From NCBI GenBank assembly GCA_001692895.1, contig KV748237.1:868001-932000 (forward strand): a DNA stretch of 64,000 nucleotides, read 5' to 3'. This DNA comes from Cenococcum geophilum 1.58. Lineage: Eukaryota; Ascomycota; Dothideomycetes; Gloniales; Gloniaceae. The position numbers and the translations under genes are program-made. The notes below the pieces were generated by a model. That model was not told the DNA's origin. It was given only the letters and a program-made list of their open reading frames with translations, and made no database searches. Positions 13,400-27,039 of this stretch are shown one piece after another. The stretch's first letter is position 1; every line of letters starts with the position of its first letter.

Positions 13400-13897
13400 T
13401 AGTTAATTAGCGTTAGGTAGTGCTTCTTTAAATATATAACGAGATTCTACTCTCTTAAGAAAACTACACAGATGCTACTAGTGTGGTAGTTAATTTTGTT
13501 AACTAGGATAACGGGCTATAAGTATCTCTAAAAAGGGATGCGTTCTTATTAATCTTTAAGAACATCTCTAACGTTAGTAAGATAGTAAAAGATTAAAGAA
13601 ATTAGTGTAATAAAGCTAGAGAAACCATCTAAAAGTCCTAGGGATAAGGTGTTTTTAACAGTCCACTTAAATATACAGTCTTTTACTACTTCCTTTTTAC
13701 CGTCTAAAAGCTTACCGTCTACCTACTTTATAAAGTAACGGTATAAGTTAATAAGGCCCTAATTAATAGGCTTAAATATCTAGGATATGGTATTAAGAAC
13801 ACTACTTAACTATAATTAACCGATTTTATGCTTGCGCCGAAGATGCTAGGAAGGGTAGTATTAGACTAAGTGGTAAATAAGTATAGCTTAGGAAGAC
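13400..13897 (+). pseudogene. Extra ORF of Gypsy-C, 5' portion (interrupted by Gypsy-D)
   Basis: A plus-strand frame that is long if TAG/TAA are read through, with stretches such as DATSVVVNFVNQDNG and LTDFMLAPKMLGRVVL. It runs up to the Gypsy-D insertion at 13,898. It resumes at 28,166 after the AAGAC duplication. I do not recognise a domain here. Its position between pol and the 3' LTR is that of an additional or env-position gene. Confidence 0.5.
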
Positions 13898-14323
13898 TAT
13901 TACGGACGCTTTAAGTATAATATTACGACTACTTAGAGAAGAGTTAAAAGAAGCTAGTTAGTTAATTTAGGCACGGTCCAGAATGGAGCCAGTAGAACTA
14001 TATAACGAGGAATAGTAACTAATGTTATATAATGTTATACGCAGTATACGTAGTGTATAAAGGGAATGTATATACAATACGTATAATATGTATATTATGT
14101 ATAAGAAGGATTTTATAGGAGTACGGTTGTGTATTTAAGGACCCTTAATCCCTACCTAAGATAGTTCCTTCCTTATAGTGATTCTTAGAATATAATTAGA
14201 GTTAATCTATTAGGCAACCACTCCACCAGTTATTATTACATTGTTAACTTTTATACTTATATTACCTATATACCTAGCCTAATAACGAGCCTATTATAGT
14301 TTCTACTATAAGGTTTTGTTACA
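13898..14323 (+). repeat. 5' LTR of Gypsy-D
   Basis: Starts TATTACGGACGC (RIP form of TGTTACGG...) and ends TTTTGTTACA. Same length as the 3' copy (426 bp), with differences that are mostly C/T and G/A. Confidence 0.9.
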
Positions 14324-14401
14324 CAATTACTACTTAGTTACGGTATTAAATATAGAAAGTCAAACAATATGCTACCAAAAGCAGCCACTATAACGCTATT
14401 A

Positions 14402-17400
14402 ATGGCGGCAACTACTTTAAGGTCAAGTAATACTAGTATAGCAGATACTAACTTATAGCAACCTATGACGGTTAGATAACTATAAGAGGTAATTAACTAG
14501 TTAATAGCTAATAATGCAGCGTTAAAGGAAAGGGTTAATGGGATTAGAGTAGTAAAAGTTAAGTTACTATCTATTAAGAGATTCTTAGGAAAGAGGTTAA
14601 AGCTTAAAGGATTTTTTACGTAAATGCACTTTAAGGTTTTATAGGAAGGGGTAAAGCTACTAATATCTATGGATCGAATAGCCTATACAGGACTATTCCT
14701 ATTAGGAAGAGTACTAAAGTAGTTTAAACCTTATCTTATAGAGATATAAATAAATGGAATAACAACCACTAACCAAGATATGCGATTTATATTCTTAAGC
14801 TAGAAAGGGTTTATAGAGCGACTTACGTAAATATTTAGAGACCTAAAATTAATAACTACGGCGGAAAGAAAACTCTAAGACATTACATAACGAACCTTAG
14901 CAATTAAGTACATAATATAATTCCAGACGCTAGCGATATAAGTAAAGTAGAATAATAAGGCGCTTATGGCACAGTATAAATAAGGACTTAAGGCTAAAGT
15001 TTAGGACGCGATTATCCTAATAGAAGATATAAATACCCTACGGGAACTAATAGATTAAGCGATTAAGATTAATAATTGGATCTACTAAAGGGAACAGATT
15101 AAGAGGGGTTAGGATAGAGTTCCACAGTTATATAAGGCGCAGAGTACGCAATAACTAAAGCTAAGTTAGAAAATATAGTACGGCGTAGAGCTAATAGACC
15201 TAAGTAGTACTAAAGAAGCCTATAAAAGATAGAGTAAGAAACTATAAAAACTTAGAGGTTAAGGATCTGGTAATTATAGGACTAAGGAGTAGAGGCTAAA
15301 CCAGGGATCTTAGTAGCAGAAGACGTTTAGGCAGACTTTATAGTAAAGTTAATAGTTTAAAAACGGAGCTTATATAAATTGTGGGAAACAAGGTCACTTT
15401 ATAAGGGATTATAAAGATAGTTAGAGTTACTATATAATAAAGGGAACTAGACTAATAGTAGAAGACATATACGTATAGAGGGATAATAGTATACTACAAG
15501 GAATAAAAGAATATTTAATTAAAAGTTTTACGTTCTGTTATAATAACGTATACCAAATTTATAAAGACGCTAAGTACGGCGCAAGCTATTAGCTATAGGA
15601 GCCGAAATTTATAGCATATAGAGGAACTAATAAACTAGTTCGTAGATCGGATATTAAGGATAATAAATTTAATAAAGGCGAAATATTTTATAATAATAAG
15701 GTAATAAGGGCGGTTTACTAGGAATATATAGACCTTAAAAATGTTATAACAGAAGTAGAGGATAATTCCACTATAGAACAGGAAATATTAGTAGGGATTA
15801 AGACCCCACTAGATACGATATCTATCGCTTTATAAGACGTAAGAGAAATAGGACAGTAAACCACTTTAGCACTTAATAAAGGCAAGAAGCCAAAGGCTTA
15901 AGACTTTTAAGATAAGATAAGAGACAACTAAGATTCTTAAGACGAGATAAGGTATACCTAAGGACCTATAATAGACAAGAACCAATAAAGCAGGGCAGTA
16001 GCTTAGTTTAAAGATATATAAATAAGCTTAGAATAAAAGTTCCTATAGTTATAAGACTCTTAAGATAAAATAAGTAAGATTTAAGATTCTTAAGATAAGA
16101 TAAGAATACCTAAGCCTAGTTGGACTAAGGCAGGAGTAAGGCTTAAGTTAGAAGCAAGCTTAGGATTAAAGAATCTAAGGGACTAAGAATTTAGAGTATA
16201 AATTAAGACACCTATAAGTAAGAGGCAAGAGGCTTCTTTATAAATTAAAGAATCTACAGTATAAATAGTAACTAAACTAGGAGATAGATATATAGACCTA
16301 GAGGACTTACTAGGGGAACATAGTGTTTAGCCTAAAGATTAAAAAGTTAATACCAAGATTAAGAAGTAAGGAGACTTTAAGGATCCACTTATAAGACGTA
16401 AAAGGAAAGAAACTATAGAGGAGTTTAGAGCCAGAATTACCTTATAGCAAGAACAAAAACTAGATAAGAGATCTAGTATATTAGGACGTATAAGGGATAG
16501 AGCACTAGTACAAAAAATCACTAATAGGCCTAAAGTAGGCATACTAAGAGCTAAGTGGTTTACTAAACTAGAAAATAAAGAGGATCTAGGGATTCTAACT
16601 AGATTTAAGGAATAATACACCAAAGGCTGTTACGACGCAGTAATAAGAAGATACTTCCTTACGAATAAACTATATACACTCCAGTAGCTGTACTAAAAGT
16701 AGTATAGGTAAAGGCATAATAATAAGTGGGAAGATTTCTATATATGGCTAGATGAAAAAGTTATCCAAGACCACCCAATTATAGAAAAGGCCATAAATTA
16801 TATTAAAGGAGCCTTAATTATAATATTAAAAGATCTAGAGGAATATTTAGAGGACTAGAGAAGCGGGAGATATATCTTAGTACCTGCAAATGAAGTTATA
16901 ACGTTTAGATTAATATAGTAGAGGTTTAAACTTAAGGATAAAGATAAGCTAAGAGTTAACCTAAGGCACTAAGTACATTATACGCTATTATGGATCGTAT
17001 ATATAGATAATATATACAAAATGCACAGAAACCTAAAGGAAAAGAATTAGAAATACCCTATAAGAATATATTAATTAACGGAAGAATAAAAATACCATAA
17101 TACTAAGTATATGCATAGCTAGCATTTAATAGAAGTTTAGGAGATAGGAGACTTAATATTTTAGCCAAAAAGATTCCTTACGGAAGAATACCTAAACGGA
17201 TAATAGTAGTGGGAATACTTAGAGAATACGTATCTATAGCATATTAAAGATAAAAAGCGAACTAAGTATTAGCTAAAGTTGGACTAAGTATAAATAGGAT
17301 TAAGTAGCTAATAGTTAGGAAAAGTGGAGGCCTACGGGACTAAAGGGAGCTAGTAGTAGAGCCTTAGACCCTTAAAAGAATTTAAGGTTAATACCTAAAT

Positions 17401-20400
17401 TTATAAGTTAAATAGCAAGATTAATAGTTTAAGGCATTAATAGATAGTGGAGTAATAAGGAACTATATCTCGCTAATAGTAGTTAAGAGAATAGGATTAC
17501 CTTACAGACAAAAGGAGGAACCTTACCTATTAGTAATAATTTTAGGAGATCCAATAGCCTATAGAGGAGGCATTATTAATCTTAAAATAGGACCTATTTA
17601 GTTAACTATTAAAGGGAGATAAATTAAGATGTTTTTTAATATATTACTATTAGGGAATAATAAGGCAGTACTAAAAATACCTTAGTTATAGGAATATAAT
17701 CTAAAGATTAATTAGATTACAGGTTAGGTTAATATTAAAGATACTTAACGCCGTAAAATATAATAATAAGCTAAGATAGTATGGTATTAAGTAGGAGCAA
17801 CCTATAAAGAAATAGAAAAAGGACTAAGTTACGTACTAAAGAGATACCATAAGTATAGTAAGAAACTATAGTCGCTAAAAAGCGAAAAGCTGTTAGAGTA
17901 TATAGTATAGGACTATAAGATATAATTAGAACTAGAAATAAGTCTAAGGTTTTTTTTAATCTATAAGCTTACTAAAGAAGAAGGTAGAGCACTAAAAGAG
18001 TTTATTTAAGAAAACTTATAAAAGGGATATATTAGACCATCGCAGTTATTAGCGGGATATCCAGTACTATTTGTACTAAAGAAAAATGGTAAACTAAGGC
18101 TGTATATTAACTATAGACAGTTAAATAGCATTACTAGGAAGGATAGGTATCCTTTACCCTTAATTAGTGAAATCTAAGATAGGATAGGCAACGTGTAAAT
18201 CTTTATAAAGATAGATCTAAGATAGGCGTACCACTAGATTAAAATTAAGGAAGGTAATAAATAGAAAGCAGCCTTTAGGTTAAAGGAAGGACTATATAAA
18301 CCATTAGTTATATAATTCGGGCTTATAAACGCACTAGTAATATTTTAGAAGTGTATTAATAATATATTAGGAGAACACTTGGATAAATTTATTATAGTAT
18401 ACCTTAATATTATTATTATCTACTTAATAACTAAGGAAAAATACGGGGAACACGTTAAATAGGTCTTAAAGAGACTATAGGAAGAATAAATGCTAGTAGT
18501 AATTAAGAAATACAAGTTCTTTACTAGGAAGACCAATTTTGTTAGATTTATTATTAAACTAGGCCAACTTAGTATAGATTTAAAGAAGATTAAGGCTATA
18601 GTAAATTAGTAAAAACTAGAGAACGTTATATAGTTAAGATTATTTCTAGGGTTTTGTAATTACCGCAGAAGGTTTATAGCGCAATAGTTAAAAGATATTA
18701 AGCCATTTACGCGATTAACAAAGAAAGAAGAACTATAGGGAGAGGAATAAAGAGAACTCTTTAAGAAAGTTAAAAAGTTATTTACCTAGGAGCCAGTTCT
18801 AAAGATCTATTAACTAGGTCTAGAGATAGTTATAAAAATAGATATATTAGACTATATACTAAGGGCGTGCTTTATATAGAAATATTAAGATAGATAGCAC
18901 CCAGTAGCATATTATAGTCGGAAAATAACACTACTAGAGTTAAACTATAATATCTATAACAAGAAGTTATTAGGTATAGTTATAGTACTAAAAAAATAGA
19001 GAGTATTCTTATAAGGTATAGAGAAACTATTTATAGTTAAGACGGATTATAAGAACCTAACAGGATTCCTAATAATAAAGGAACTTAACTAAAGATAGGT
19101 TAGATGGGTAGAGATACTTATAAAATACCATTTTAAGATTTAGTATACTAAGGGTATAGATAACACGCAAGTAGACGCTCTAAGTTAAAAAGCTAAACTA
19201 TAAAATAATGAAAAGCTATTAGGGGCTTTACTACGAAAAGATATAGACGGATTAATTAGGTATAATTATCCAAAAATTATAGTAACTTAAGAGGAACTAG
19301 AGAGGGTTTATAAGATACCAAAAAGCTTTTAGGTATAAAGAATTCTAAAAGTATAGCTAGAAGATCTACAGATAGACATATATAAGAATTAAGAAGTAAT
19401 ATATATCCTAAAAAGCATAGCAGAATAATTTATAAAAGAATTCCATAAGGGAATAACTTAAGGATATAATAGAGCCACGGGCTTAGTATTAAGACTCTAG
19501 GAGGAGTATATTATTAATAGAATCTAGGGCTTAGTATAAAAAGTTATAAAAAAATATCTAGATTGCTAAAGAAACAAACCGACGAGGTATAAGCTATATA
19601 GAGGGCTATAACCTATCGAAATACTAGAAAGACTATAGGAAGTTATATTATAGGACTTTATTATTAAGTTACTAAAGGTAAGAGATCCTATTACCGGATA
19701 AGATTATAATATAATCTTAGTAATAGTAGACAAGCTTATAAAGTAGGGATACTTTATAGCATATACAGAAGAAATATTACTAGAAGATATTACTAGAATC
19801 TATATTAAAGAAGTATTTATAAGATATAGAGCACTAAGTAAAATTATATTAGATAGAGATTTAAGATTTATAGCAGTATTCTAGGAGGTATTTTTTAGCG
19901 GAGTAAGGAGTTAGAGCAGCAACTTCTATTATATATTATCCGCAAACAGACAGTTAAATAGAAAAACTAAATTAAATACTAGAGCAGTATCTAAAATACT
20001 ATATTAATTACGCACAGAATAATTAGGTATTATTATTACTAATTATATAGTTTGCATACAATATAATACCATAGGAAGGAATAGGCATATTACTATTTAA
20101 GGCGAATTACGGATATAAGCCAAGAATATCATTATCACCACATTAAGTAAAGAAGATAAGTAGTACAGTAAAATAAAGAATAGAGACGTTAATAAATCTT
20201 TATAAAAACCTTACGGAAATAGTAAAAACAGTACAAGAGAGAATAAAAAAGTACTATAATACTAAGAGATCTAAGGGACTAGATCTTAAGGAGGGAGATA
20301 AAGTATAGCTACTATATAAAAATTTTAAGAGTTAACGACTAAGTAAGAAGTTAGACTACGTTAAACTAGGACCTTTTAAAATTAAGTAAAGAATTTCACT

Positions 20401-20740
20401 AGTTACGTTTAAGTTAAACCTACCAGCTAAAATAAAGATCTACCTTATATAGTATATTATAATGCTAGAGCCAATACACGAAAATATTAAGCTACTAATT
20501 TATAAAGTAGACATGTATAGAGGACAGGAAGAAGATAAATAGTAAGTTTTAAAGATTATTAACTATAAGGACATTAATAATAAAATATAGTACGAAGTAA
20601 AATAGATAGGCTATATTAAGACTACCTAGGAACTACTAAAAAATTTAAAGAACGCTATAGGAAAGGTATAGGAGTATTAGAAGAGATTAGGTTAGGCAGT
20701 ATTAATAAAAAAGGATCGCTAAAAAATAAGTTACCTAAGG
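14402..20740 (+). pseudogene. Gypsy-D gag-pol remnant with C-terminal chromodomain
   Basis: Gag starts near the ATG at 14,402. A CCHC knuckle remains at about 15,365-15,415 (INCGKQGHFIRDY, first Cys now Tyr). A long low-complexity linker (15,900-16,120) repeats a DS-x-DKI-type motif. The aspartic protease (LIDSG) is at about 17,430-17,450. RT has FIKIDLRQAYHQIKI at about 18,200-18,250 and YLNIIII near 18,400 (for YLDDILI). RNase H and integrase follow; the integrase core begins near 19,650. A chromodomain-like module at about 20,540-20,690 reads YEVKQIGYIKTTQELL (for the usual Y-VKWKGY-x-x-x-TWE). Stops replace Gln/Trp codons throughout. Confidence 0.85.
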
Positions 20741-20745
20741 GGGAC

Positions 20746-21016
20746 TGTATAATTACAGCACCTGTTATACTAACCGCGTGCTTACGCGTTCGGTACACCA
20801 GGTACGCGTTTACGCGTTTAGTGCACCAACCACTCGCTTACGCGTCTGGTGCACTTATAAAGCACTAACTAATTAGGGGGGAGGTGCATCAGTATATAGA
20901 CCACGTAGTCTGCTTTATATAATCAACAGTCACCACCATCCCAAAGAGCATACGATACTATACGTATTTCGTGCCCCGGGATATAACTCACTTATACTAT
21001 TAAATTAGTACAAACA
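20746..21016 (+). repeat. 5' LTR of Copia-E
   Basis: Starts TGTATAATTACAGCACC and ends TAGTACAAACA. Same length as the 3' LTR. Contains four ACGCGT sites and a TATAAA box. Confidence 0.92.
20784..20861 (+). promoter_or_regulatory. Probable LTR promoter: four ACGCGT (MCB-type) sites plus TATAAA
   Basis: ACGCGT occurs at 20,784, 20,804, 20,812 and 20,840, followed by TATAAA at 20,856-20,861. ACGCGT is the MluI cell-cycle box recognised by MBF-type (Mbp1/Swi6) factors in fungi. The same four sites and the TATA box persist in the 3' LTR (26,807, 26,827, 26,835, 26,863; TATAAA at 26,879). Function as a promoter is inferred. Confidence 0.55.
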
Positions 21017-22149
21017 CTAATTAGTGAGCGCGCACAGATTAGCAATCACTCAATACCTCCCCCAAGCGATACTTAACAGCGACTACCTGTTTAGACTCCT
21101 AGTATAACCTACTAGAAGGTCAGAAGTCGGGGATTACGGACTATTACCAACTCTATATACTTATTTAAGTCTTAGTATGGTTTACTAGAAGTTATAGACG
21201 CGAATATAGACCTTTACGGAACCCCCTATCCTTAACCCCCTTAAACCCTAAACCTCTTCGGACCTTACGGAAACCCCCTACCCTTCTACGAACCGTTATA
21301 GACTCATTAATCGCCTTTACAGACCACTATAAGACCCCTTAAACTATTACGGACCCGCTAATTAATTTTACGGATCGTTACAAGACCTCCTCTACCCGCT
21401 ATAAGCTACTACGACCCGCTATAGCTTATATAAACATATAACGCTATATAATATAGCAGATATAAGCAAGCAAATCAGTAAAGGTTAAAAGAAGTGGAGC
21501 TAAGGAGTCGACCTTACGTCTATAGACGATGTTAACGACTATATCAATTTTAAAATCCTTAAATACGGATACTATAAGCTTCTAAACGACGACCTATGGG
21601 AGTAATATAAGGAAGACTTTACGGACTTTACGGAAGCTATTCTTAAGACTTATAACCCTACTGCCATCCGTAACCTACGAACCCTTTTACGTCACCAAGG
21701 TGTATAGGTTAAAAAAGATAAACAAGTTACTATTATACGGTCCTTATACAATATAATATAGGAGGAGGACTAAATGGAATAGACTAAAGAGAAAATCCTA
21801 GACTAAGTTAAAGCTATAAATAATCTCTCTGCTTCTCCCAAACTTAATGGCATCGCTAGCCTTATACCTAACCTACTTAACTAAATTCGTCCTATAAACC
21901 TAAGCGATTTTGGAATTAATCTTACGGGCTAAAGTATACCTAGTACCCAAGTTACGGACCATAATACCCCCGTAAACTAAAATACGGACTAAAACCCTTC
22001 TGTTAACAAAGCTATAGATCCACAACCTGCCTAAGTCATAGATCCGCAAGCTATATATCTATAAACCACATATCCGCAAGCCACATATCCACAAGCCACA
22101 GATCTATAAGTTATAGATCCGTAACGCACCTAAGCAAAGACCTACGGCA

Positions 22150-25100
22150 AGGAACTAGCTAACCTGGCCAAGCTCTATACCGACAAATCTAAGTACAGCG
22201 GTGAAAACGATAATTTTGACTTTAAACTAACCATCTTTACGGACCTTTGCCAAAAGGCTGATATTCCTAAACAAGAGTTCAGCCAAGCCTACTCTACTAT
22301 ACTACGCGGCCTAGCACTTGACCACTACTACACCAACCTTAAGAGTAACCCCCTTGGTGTTCCCTTTAATAAGCTATATAAAGCTACCCGCAACTACTTT
22401 AAAGGACTAGAATATAAGCGTAATATCCTTACCTAATGGAATGCAACCAAGCTACGGACCGTAATTAATAAGAACACTAAAAAATCGACTATAGAGTGCC
22501 TGCAAATTCTCATTAAAGACCTCTGGCACCTACAGTACGGCCTTAACACTAAGCTTCAAATAGACGACTTCCTGTATAACAAACTCATTACAGCCTACTA
22601 GGAAGTAGAGCCCTACAAGTACGCCTATTATAAGCCTACAGACACCTTAGCTGGCCTTATTAATAATCTACGCTCCTCTATTATAACGTACGAAGTCTTA
22701 AACCCACTAGGCAGCACTTAAGCCTTTACTACGGATATTTAATATCCGTAAATAGACTTAGACGTCTACTTTACGGACCGCCGCTACCGCTAGCAGTACC
22801 TGTACCGACCAAGTCCCACCCGTAACCCCTGTAGCAACTTCCGTACAAAAATATACCCCCACAGACGGACTAGCTAGAAGTGCTTCGTATACGGTAAGGA
22901 AGGATGTTGGTCTATAAGGCATACCTAGGAAGAACGTAACAAGTCTAGGAAGAGACTTAATAGCCGTATTAGCCAGTTTATTTTGGAATATAAAGGAGAG
23001 GAAGTAGAAGAGCCCCCTAATAAGTTAATAGAAGCCCTTATAATTAACTTTAACTCAGACGCTTAGGAATAAAAGACCTTAGAGATATTCCTAACCACTT
23101 TTAGACCTTTTACGGACAGCTAAGCCTTTAATATCACGACCGTATTAACCAACCGTTCCTTTATACACTCAGTTGCGCCTAAAAACCATTCTATAAGCAC
23201 CCCCGTTACAGACGTTACAAATTATAAGCAGGACCTATTTGCATATATTACCACAGAACGCTATACCCCCAAGGAATTCTACGGTGTTATAATCGACATA
23301 AGTACCTCTAAGAAGTCTACCGCAGGCTACGGATAATACCTCGTATATAAGACCACCACAAATAATAATATAGATATTAATATTACGCAAACTAGGGCTG
23401 TAACCGTCCAATTCGGTATTAGCTTAACTGCATTAATTGGATTAGTAGTAGTTAAGACTCTAATTAGCCTAGTTAACTTCCACGTAGTAAAAGCGGATAC
23501 CCCTTTCCTACTCTGCCTTACGGATATAGACAGGTTATAGGTGTACTATAATAACGTTACGGACACCCTAATTGGCCCTACAACTACCCTAGGAAGTAAG
23601 TATATTACCCTACTAATTACACAACGATTTGGACACCCGTTCCTTATATAGGGAGAGACCTTACGGACGTACATTTAGGAATCTTTTAACTACAACCCAT
23701 GCTACCTCACTAGTACGGAAATCCACCGCCTACACCGCCATTTCGGCCACCCATTAGCTAAAAAGCTGTATAGAGTCCTTAAATGCTCTAGATATAACGA
23801 CGTTAATAGAAAGGCAATTAACCACCTAACTAAATACTGCTCCTACTGCCAGAAATACAGACGTTCTCCAGGCTAATTTAAGTTTACCCTTTATAAGGAT
23901 CTTAACTTTAACCACTTAGTGTATATAGACATTATGTACATTAACGGTAGCCTAGTACTATATATAATTGATAAGGCAACCCATTATTAAGCCACCCGTT
24001 AGTTATAAAATATATCCACAAAGCACACCTAGGATATTTTATGGACCTGCTGGATCGATATATACATTGGACCCCCGCAGTATATTACCCACAACACCGG
24101 TAGGAACTTTATTAGTAAGGAATTCTAGTAGTATACTACGGCTATGGCTATATTAACAAAAGCCGTTCTAATTAAGGCGTATTAGTCCGTTAGGCTTATT
24201 AAGTAAGCTTACCCAGCCTTATAGAGAGCTTACTAGATTATTATAGACGAATGTAAGGACATCTAAAAGGAACTGGCTCTACAGATGGCCGTAAAAGCCG
24301 TTAACGATACTACTAGCCTGGACGGACTAGTACCTACCCTCTTAGTCTACGGAGCCTACCTAAGGATAAGCAAACTGGATCCTCCTGCCCCGTCTATTAC
24401 GGAATAAGCAGCCGTAATACGGAAGGCAATGGCCGAGATAGTTAAGCTACGGGCCAAACAAACTGTTAATAACGCCCTACACTACCGCAACGGACCTAAT
24501 ACAACCCCAGTACACGACCTCCCGCTTAACTCTAAAGTCCTTATATGGCGTAAAATCGGCAATTGGAATGGACCTTATTGCCTACTAGCCGTAGAAAACA
24601 AGACGTGCTGCGTATAACTCCCTAGCGGGCCAACTAGCTTTAGAAGCACGTCTATAAAACCCTACTTTTAGCCCGAAGACAATTATAACGTCAAGCCAAA
24701 TAAACTAGAAACACCCGTTAAACTAGATAAACCGGAAGCACCCGCCGAACCAGATAGACTAGAAGTACCCCTACCTTTAGACAAACTAAAAGCACCTATA
24801 CCTGCTACAGAAGTCCCCCGCAAACCTACTAAACCCGCTAAACCTGCCGTAAAACGTGGTTAAGGACACCCCCGAAAGCACCCTATAACTAAGAACCCTA
24901 TAACAAAGAATTACCTAACCTCCGCAGGAATATCCGTAAGGTAATCTCCGCCTACGGATATATTAGTTCTAATATAGGAAACCCCGTTTACGGACTTACG
25001 ACGTAAAGAAATTAACGGACTACTTAAAAAGGGTGTCTTTGCGGTTGTAATAGAAAGAGACGTTCTATAAGGCGCCCGTATATTTAACTTACACTTTATT

Positions 25101-26510
25101 AACAAAATTAAGCACCCTAGTACTAATAAAGCTTTTAAAAAATTAAGGCTTATTATATAAGCCTATAACGACTAAGGAAAGGACTTAGTCCTTACGTAAT
25201 CGCCCACGATTTAACGAGTCAGTTAATAGATTATACTTGTACTTACGCCTAGACTATAGCAAACTAAGCCTGTAGCCCTATACTTACGGGATATTTTATA
25301 AGCCTACGTGCAGTCTAATACCTACCTAAGTAGGGACATCTTTATACGACTACCCCGCGAGCTTAACCTATAACTAGGAACAATTTTATAAGTTATAAAA
25401 CCTCTTTACAGAGTACTAGAAGCCGAAAACTATTAGTTTAAGATATACTACTAGCACCACGTTAGTAAACTTAAAATGGAACAGTTGACCTATAACCCTT
25501 ACCTCCTATACAGCCCATTAAACGGCCTTGGTATTATTGGACTCCAAATAGACAATACCCTATTCCTAGCAGACTAGACCTTTATAGATACTAAAGAAAC
25601 TAAATTATAAAAGGCCAAGTTCTTAGTAAAGCCATAAAAGTAGTTAACTAAGCAGAATCTGATTAAGTTTAATGGAGGCCTAATTATACAAAAGGGCAAC
25701 CTAATTAAGCTAACTTAGGAACGCCAAGCTTAAAACCTAAAGCCCGTTATAGCAAAACCTACGGACCTTACTAGTTCCCACAGAAAGACCCATAAAACCG
25801 TAAATATAAAGGACTAATACGCTGTACAGCGTGCAAGAGGCGCCTATATTGCCATAGTCTGTCAACCTAAATCTACTACAATCTGTCCTTTACGGCCCAG
25901 GCAGTAGATCTGCAAGAAGAAAATATTAAGCAGCTTAATAAGCGCATTTAATGGCAAATTAACAACGCGATAAGAGGACTTACTTTTATACCACTAGACC
26001 TAAATTCCCTTAGTATAATGGCATTTACGGACGCCTCCTTTGCTAATAATAAAGACCTATTATTACAAATCGGCTTTATAATTGTACTTACGGACCATAA
26101 TTAGGACGCAAATATACTGCACTGATCTTTAATTAAGTGCAAACAAGTAACCCACAGTATACTAGCTTCTGAACTATATGCACTAGCTCATGGCTTTAAT
26201 ATAGCAGCCGCAATCAAATCAACGGTCCAGAAGATCCTATAACTAGAGCAGTTACCCCTGGTTTTATACACCAATTTAAAGTCCCTTTACAACTGCCTAG
26301 TTAAACTAGGTACGATATAAGAGAAGAGGCTCATAGTTAACCTAATGTGCTTACGTCAGGCCTACGAACGACGTGAGATTACGGAGGTCAAATAGATTAG
26401 CAGCGGAGACAACCTAGTAGACGCCATAACTAAGGCAAAGCCGTATTAAGCTCTTAAAACCCTAATTAACACGAATAAGCTTAACCTAAAGGTTATAAAA
26501 TGGGTAGAGC
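22150..26510 (+). pseudogene. Copia-E gag-pol polyprotein remnant
   Basis: Gag (about 22,190-22,720) is nearly readable (FDFKLTIFTDLCQKADIPK). A zinc knuckle CFVYGKEGCWSIRHT lies at about 22,880-22,930. The protease segment is near 23,285-23,330. The integrase HHCC module at about 23,725-23,860 keeps its residues (HRLHRHFGHP ... KYCSYCQKY). RT at about 25,140-25,650 has the copia signatures QSPTIQRVSQ and ALYLRDILQAYVQS. RNase H follows to about 26,500. Many TAG/TAA interrupt it, so it is inactive as read, but a source copy could be recent. Confidence 0.85.
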
Positions 26511-26537
26511 GAGACTAACGGAGCATTTATGGTTTAG

Positions 26538-26591
26538 TTACGGCCCGTCAGAAGGCCGTACGGTGCATTTACGGCCCGTTAAAAGGCCGTA
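26538..26591. repeat. Two tandem hairpins (31-bp period) in the Copia-E 3' region
   Basis: TTACGGCCCGT...GGCCGTA is repeated at 26,538-26,560 and 26,569-26,591. Each copy can fold through ACGGCC/GGCCGT. They sit after the RNase H end and about 180 bp before the 3' LTR. Confidence 0.7.
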
Positions 26592-26768
26592 CAGTTTATT
26601 TTACAGACCATAAGTAGGACTTACGGCCAGCTTAAAGCACTATTTAGAAGGCAACCCAGAAGGCACCTTAGGGGAGATTTCCTATGTATTTTCCTTTGTA
26701 TTTTATGGTTTTATTAAAGCAATTACGGAGGCTATATATAGGTGGTTTCATTTTTCAAGTACCGCCAG

Positions 26769-27039
26769 TGTATAATTATAGCACCTGTTATACTAACCGC
26801 GTGCTTACGCGTTCGGTACACTAGGTACGCGTTTACGCGTTTAGTGCACCAACCACTCGCTTACGCGTCTAGTGCACTTATAAAGCACTAACTAATTAGG
26901 GGGGAGGTGCATTAGTATATAGACCACGTAGTCTGCTTTATATAATTGACAGTTACTACCATCCCAAAGAGCATACGATACTATACGTATTTCGTGCCCC
27001 GGGATATAACTCACTCGTGCTATTAAATTAGTACGAACA
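26769..27039 (+). repeat. 3' LTR of Copia-E
   Basis: 271 bp, starts TGTATAATTATAGCACC, ends TAGTACGAACA. It is followed immediately by GGGAC, the target duplication, and then by Gypsy-D sequence. Confidence 0.92.

Larger units (their letters stand above)
20746..27039 (+). mobile_element. Copia-E: structurally complete Ty1/copia element nested in Gypsy-D
   Basis: Two 271-bp LTRs (20,746-21,016 and 26,769-27,039) flanked by the perfect duplication GGGAC (20,741-20,745 and 27,040-27,044). The host Gypsy-D sequence continues directly after it. Compared with its neighbours it keeps many more CpA-containing Gln, Cys and His codons, so it is less RIP-mutated and probably the youngest insertion of this stack. 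Confidence 0.92.

Noticed and set aside
16339..16623. 94-codon minus-strand open frame
   Set aside because: Antisense of the Gypsy-D linker. The homologous antisense frame recurs at 32,462-32,677 on the other strand in Gypsy-B. RIP removes CA/TG-derived codons asymmetrically and leaves such shadows.
20784..20845. ACGCGT cluster as a CRISPR-like or tandem satellite array
   Set aside because: Spacing is irregular, there is no spacer-repeat structure, and it occurs only inside the two LTRs.
24911..25105. 64-codon minus-strand frame
   Set aside because: Antisense to the Copia-E region before RT, no independent support.
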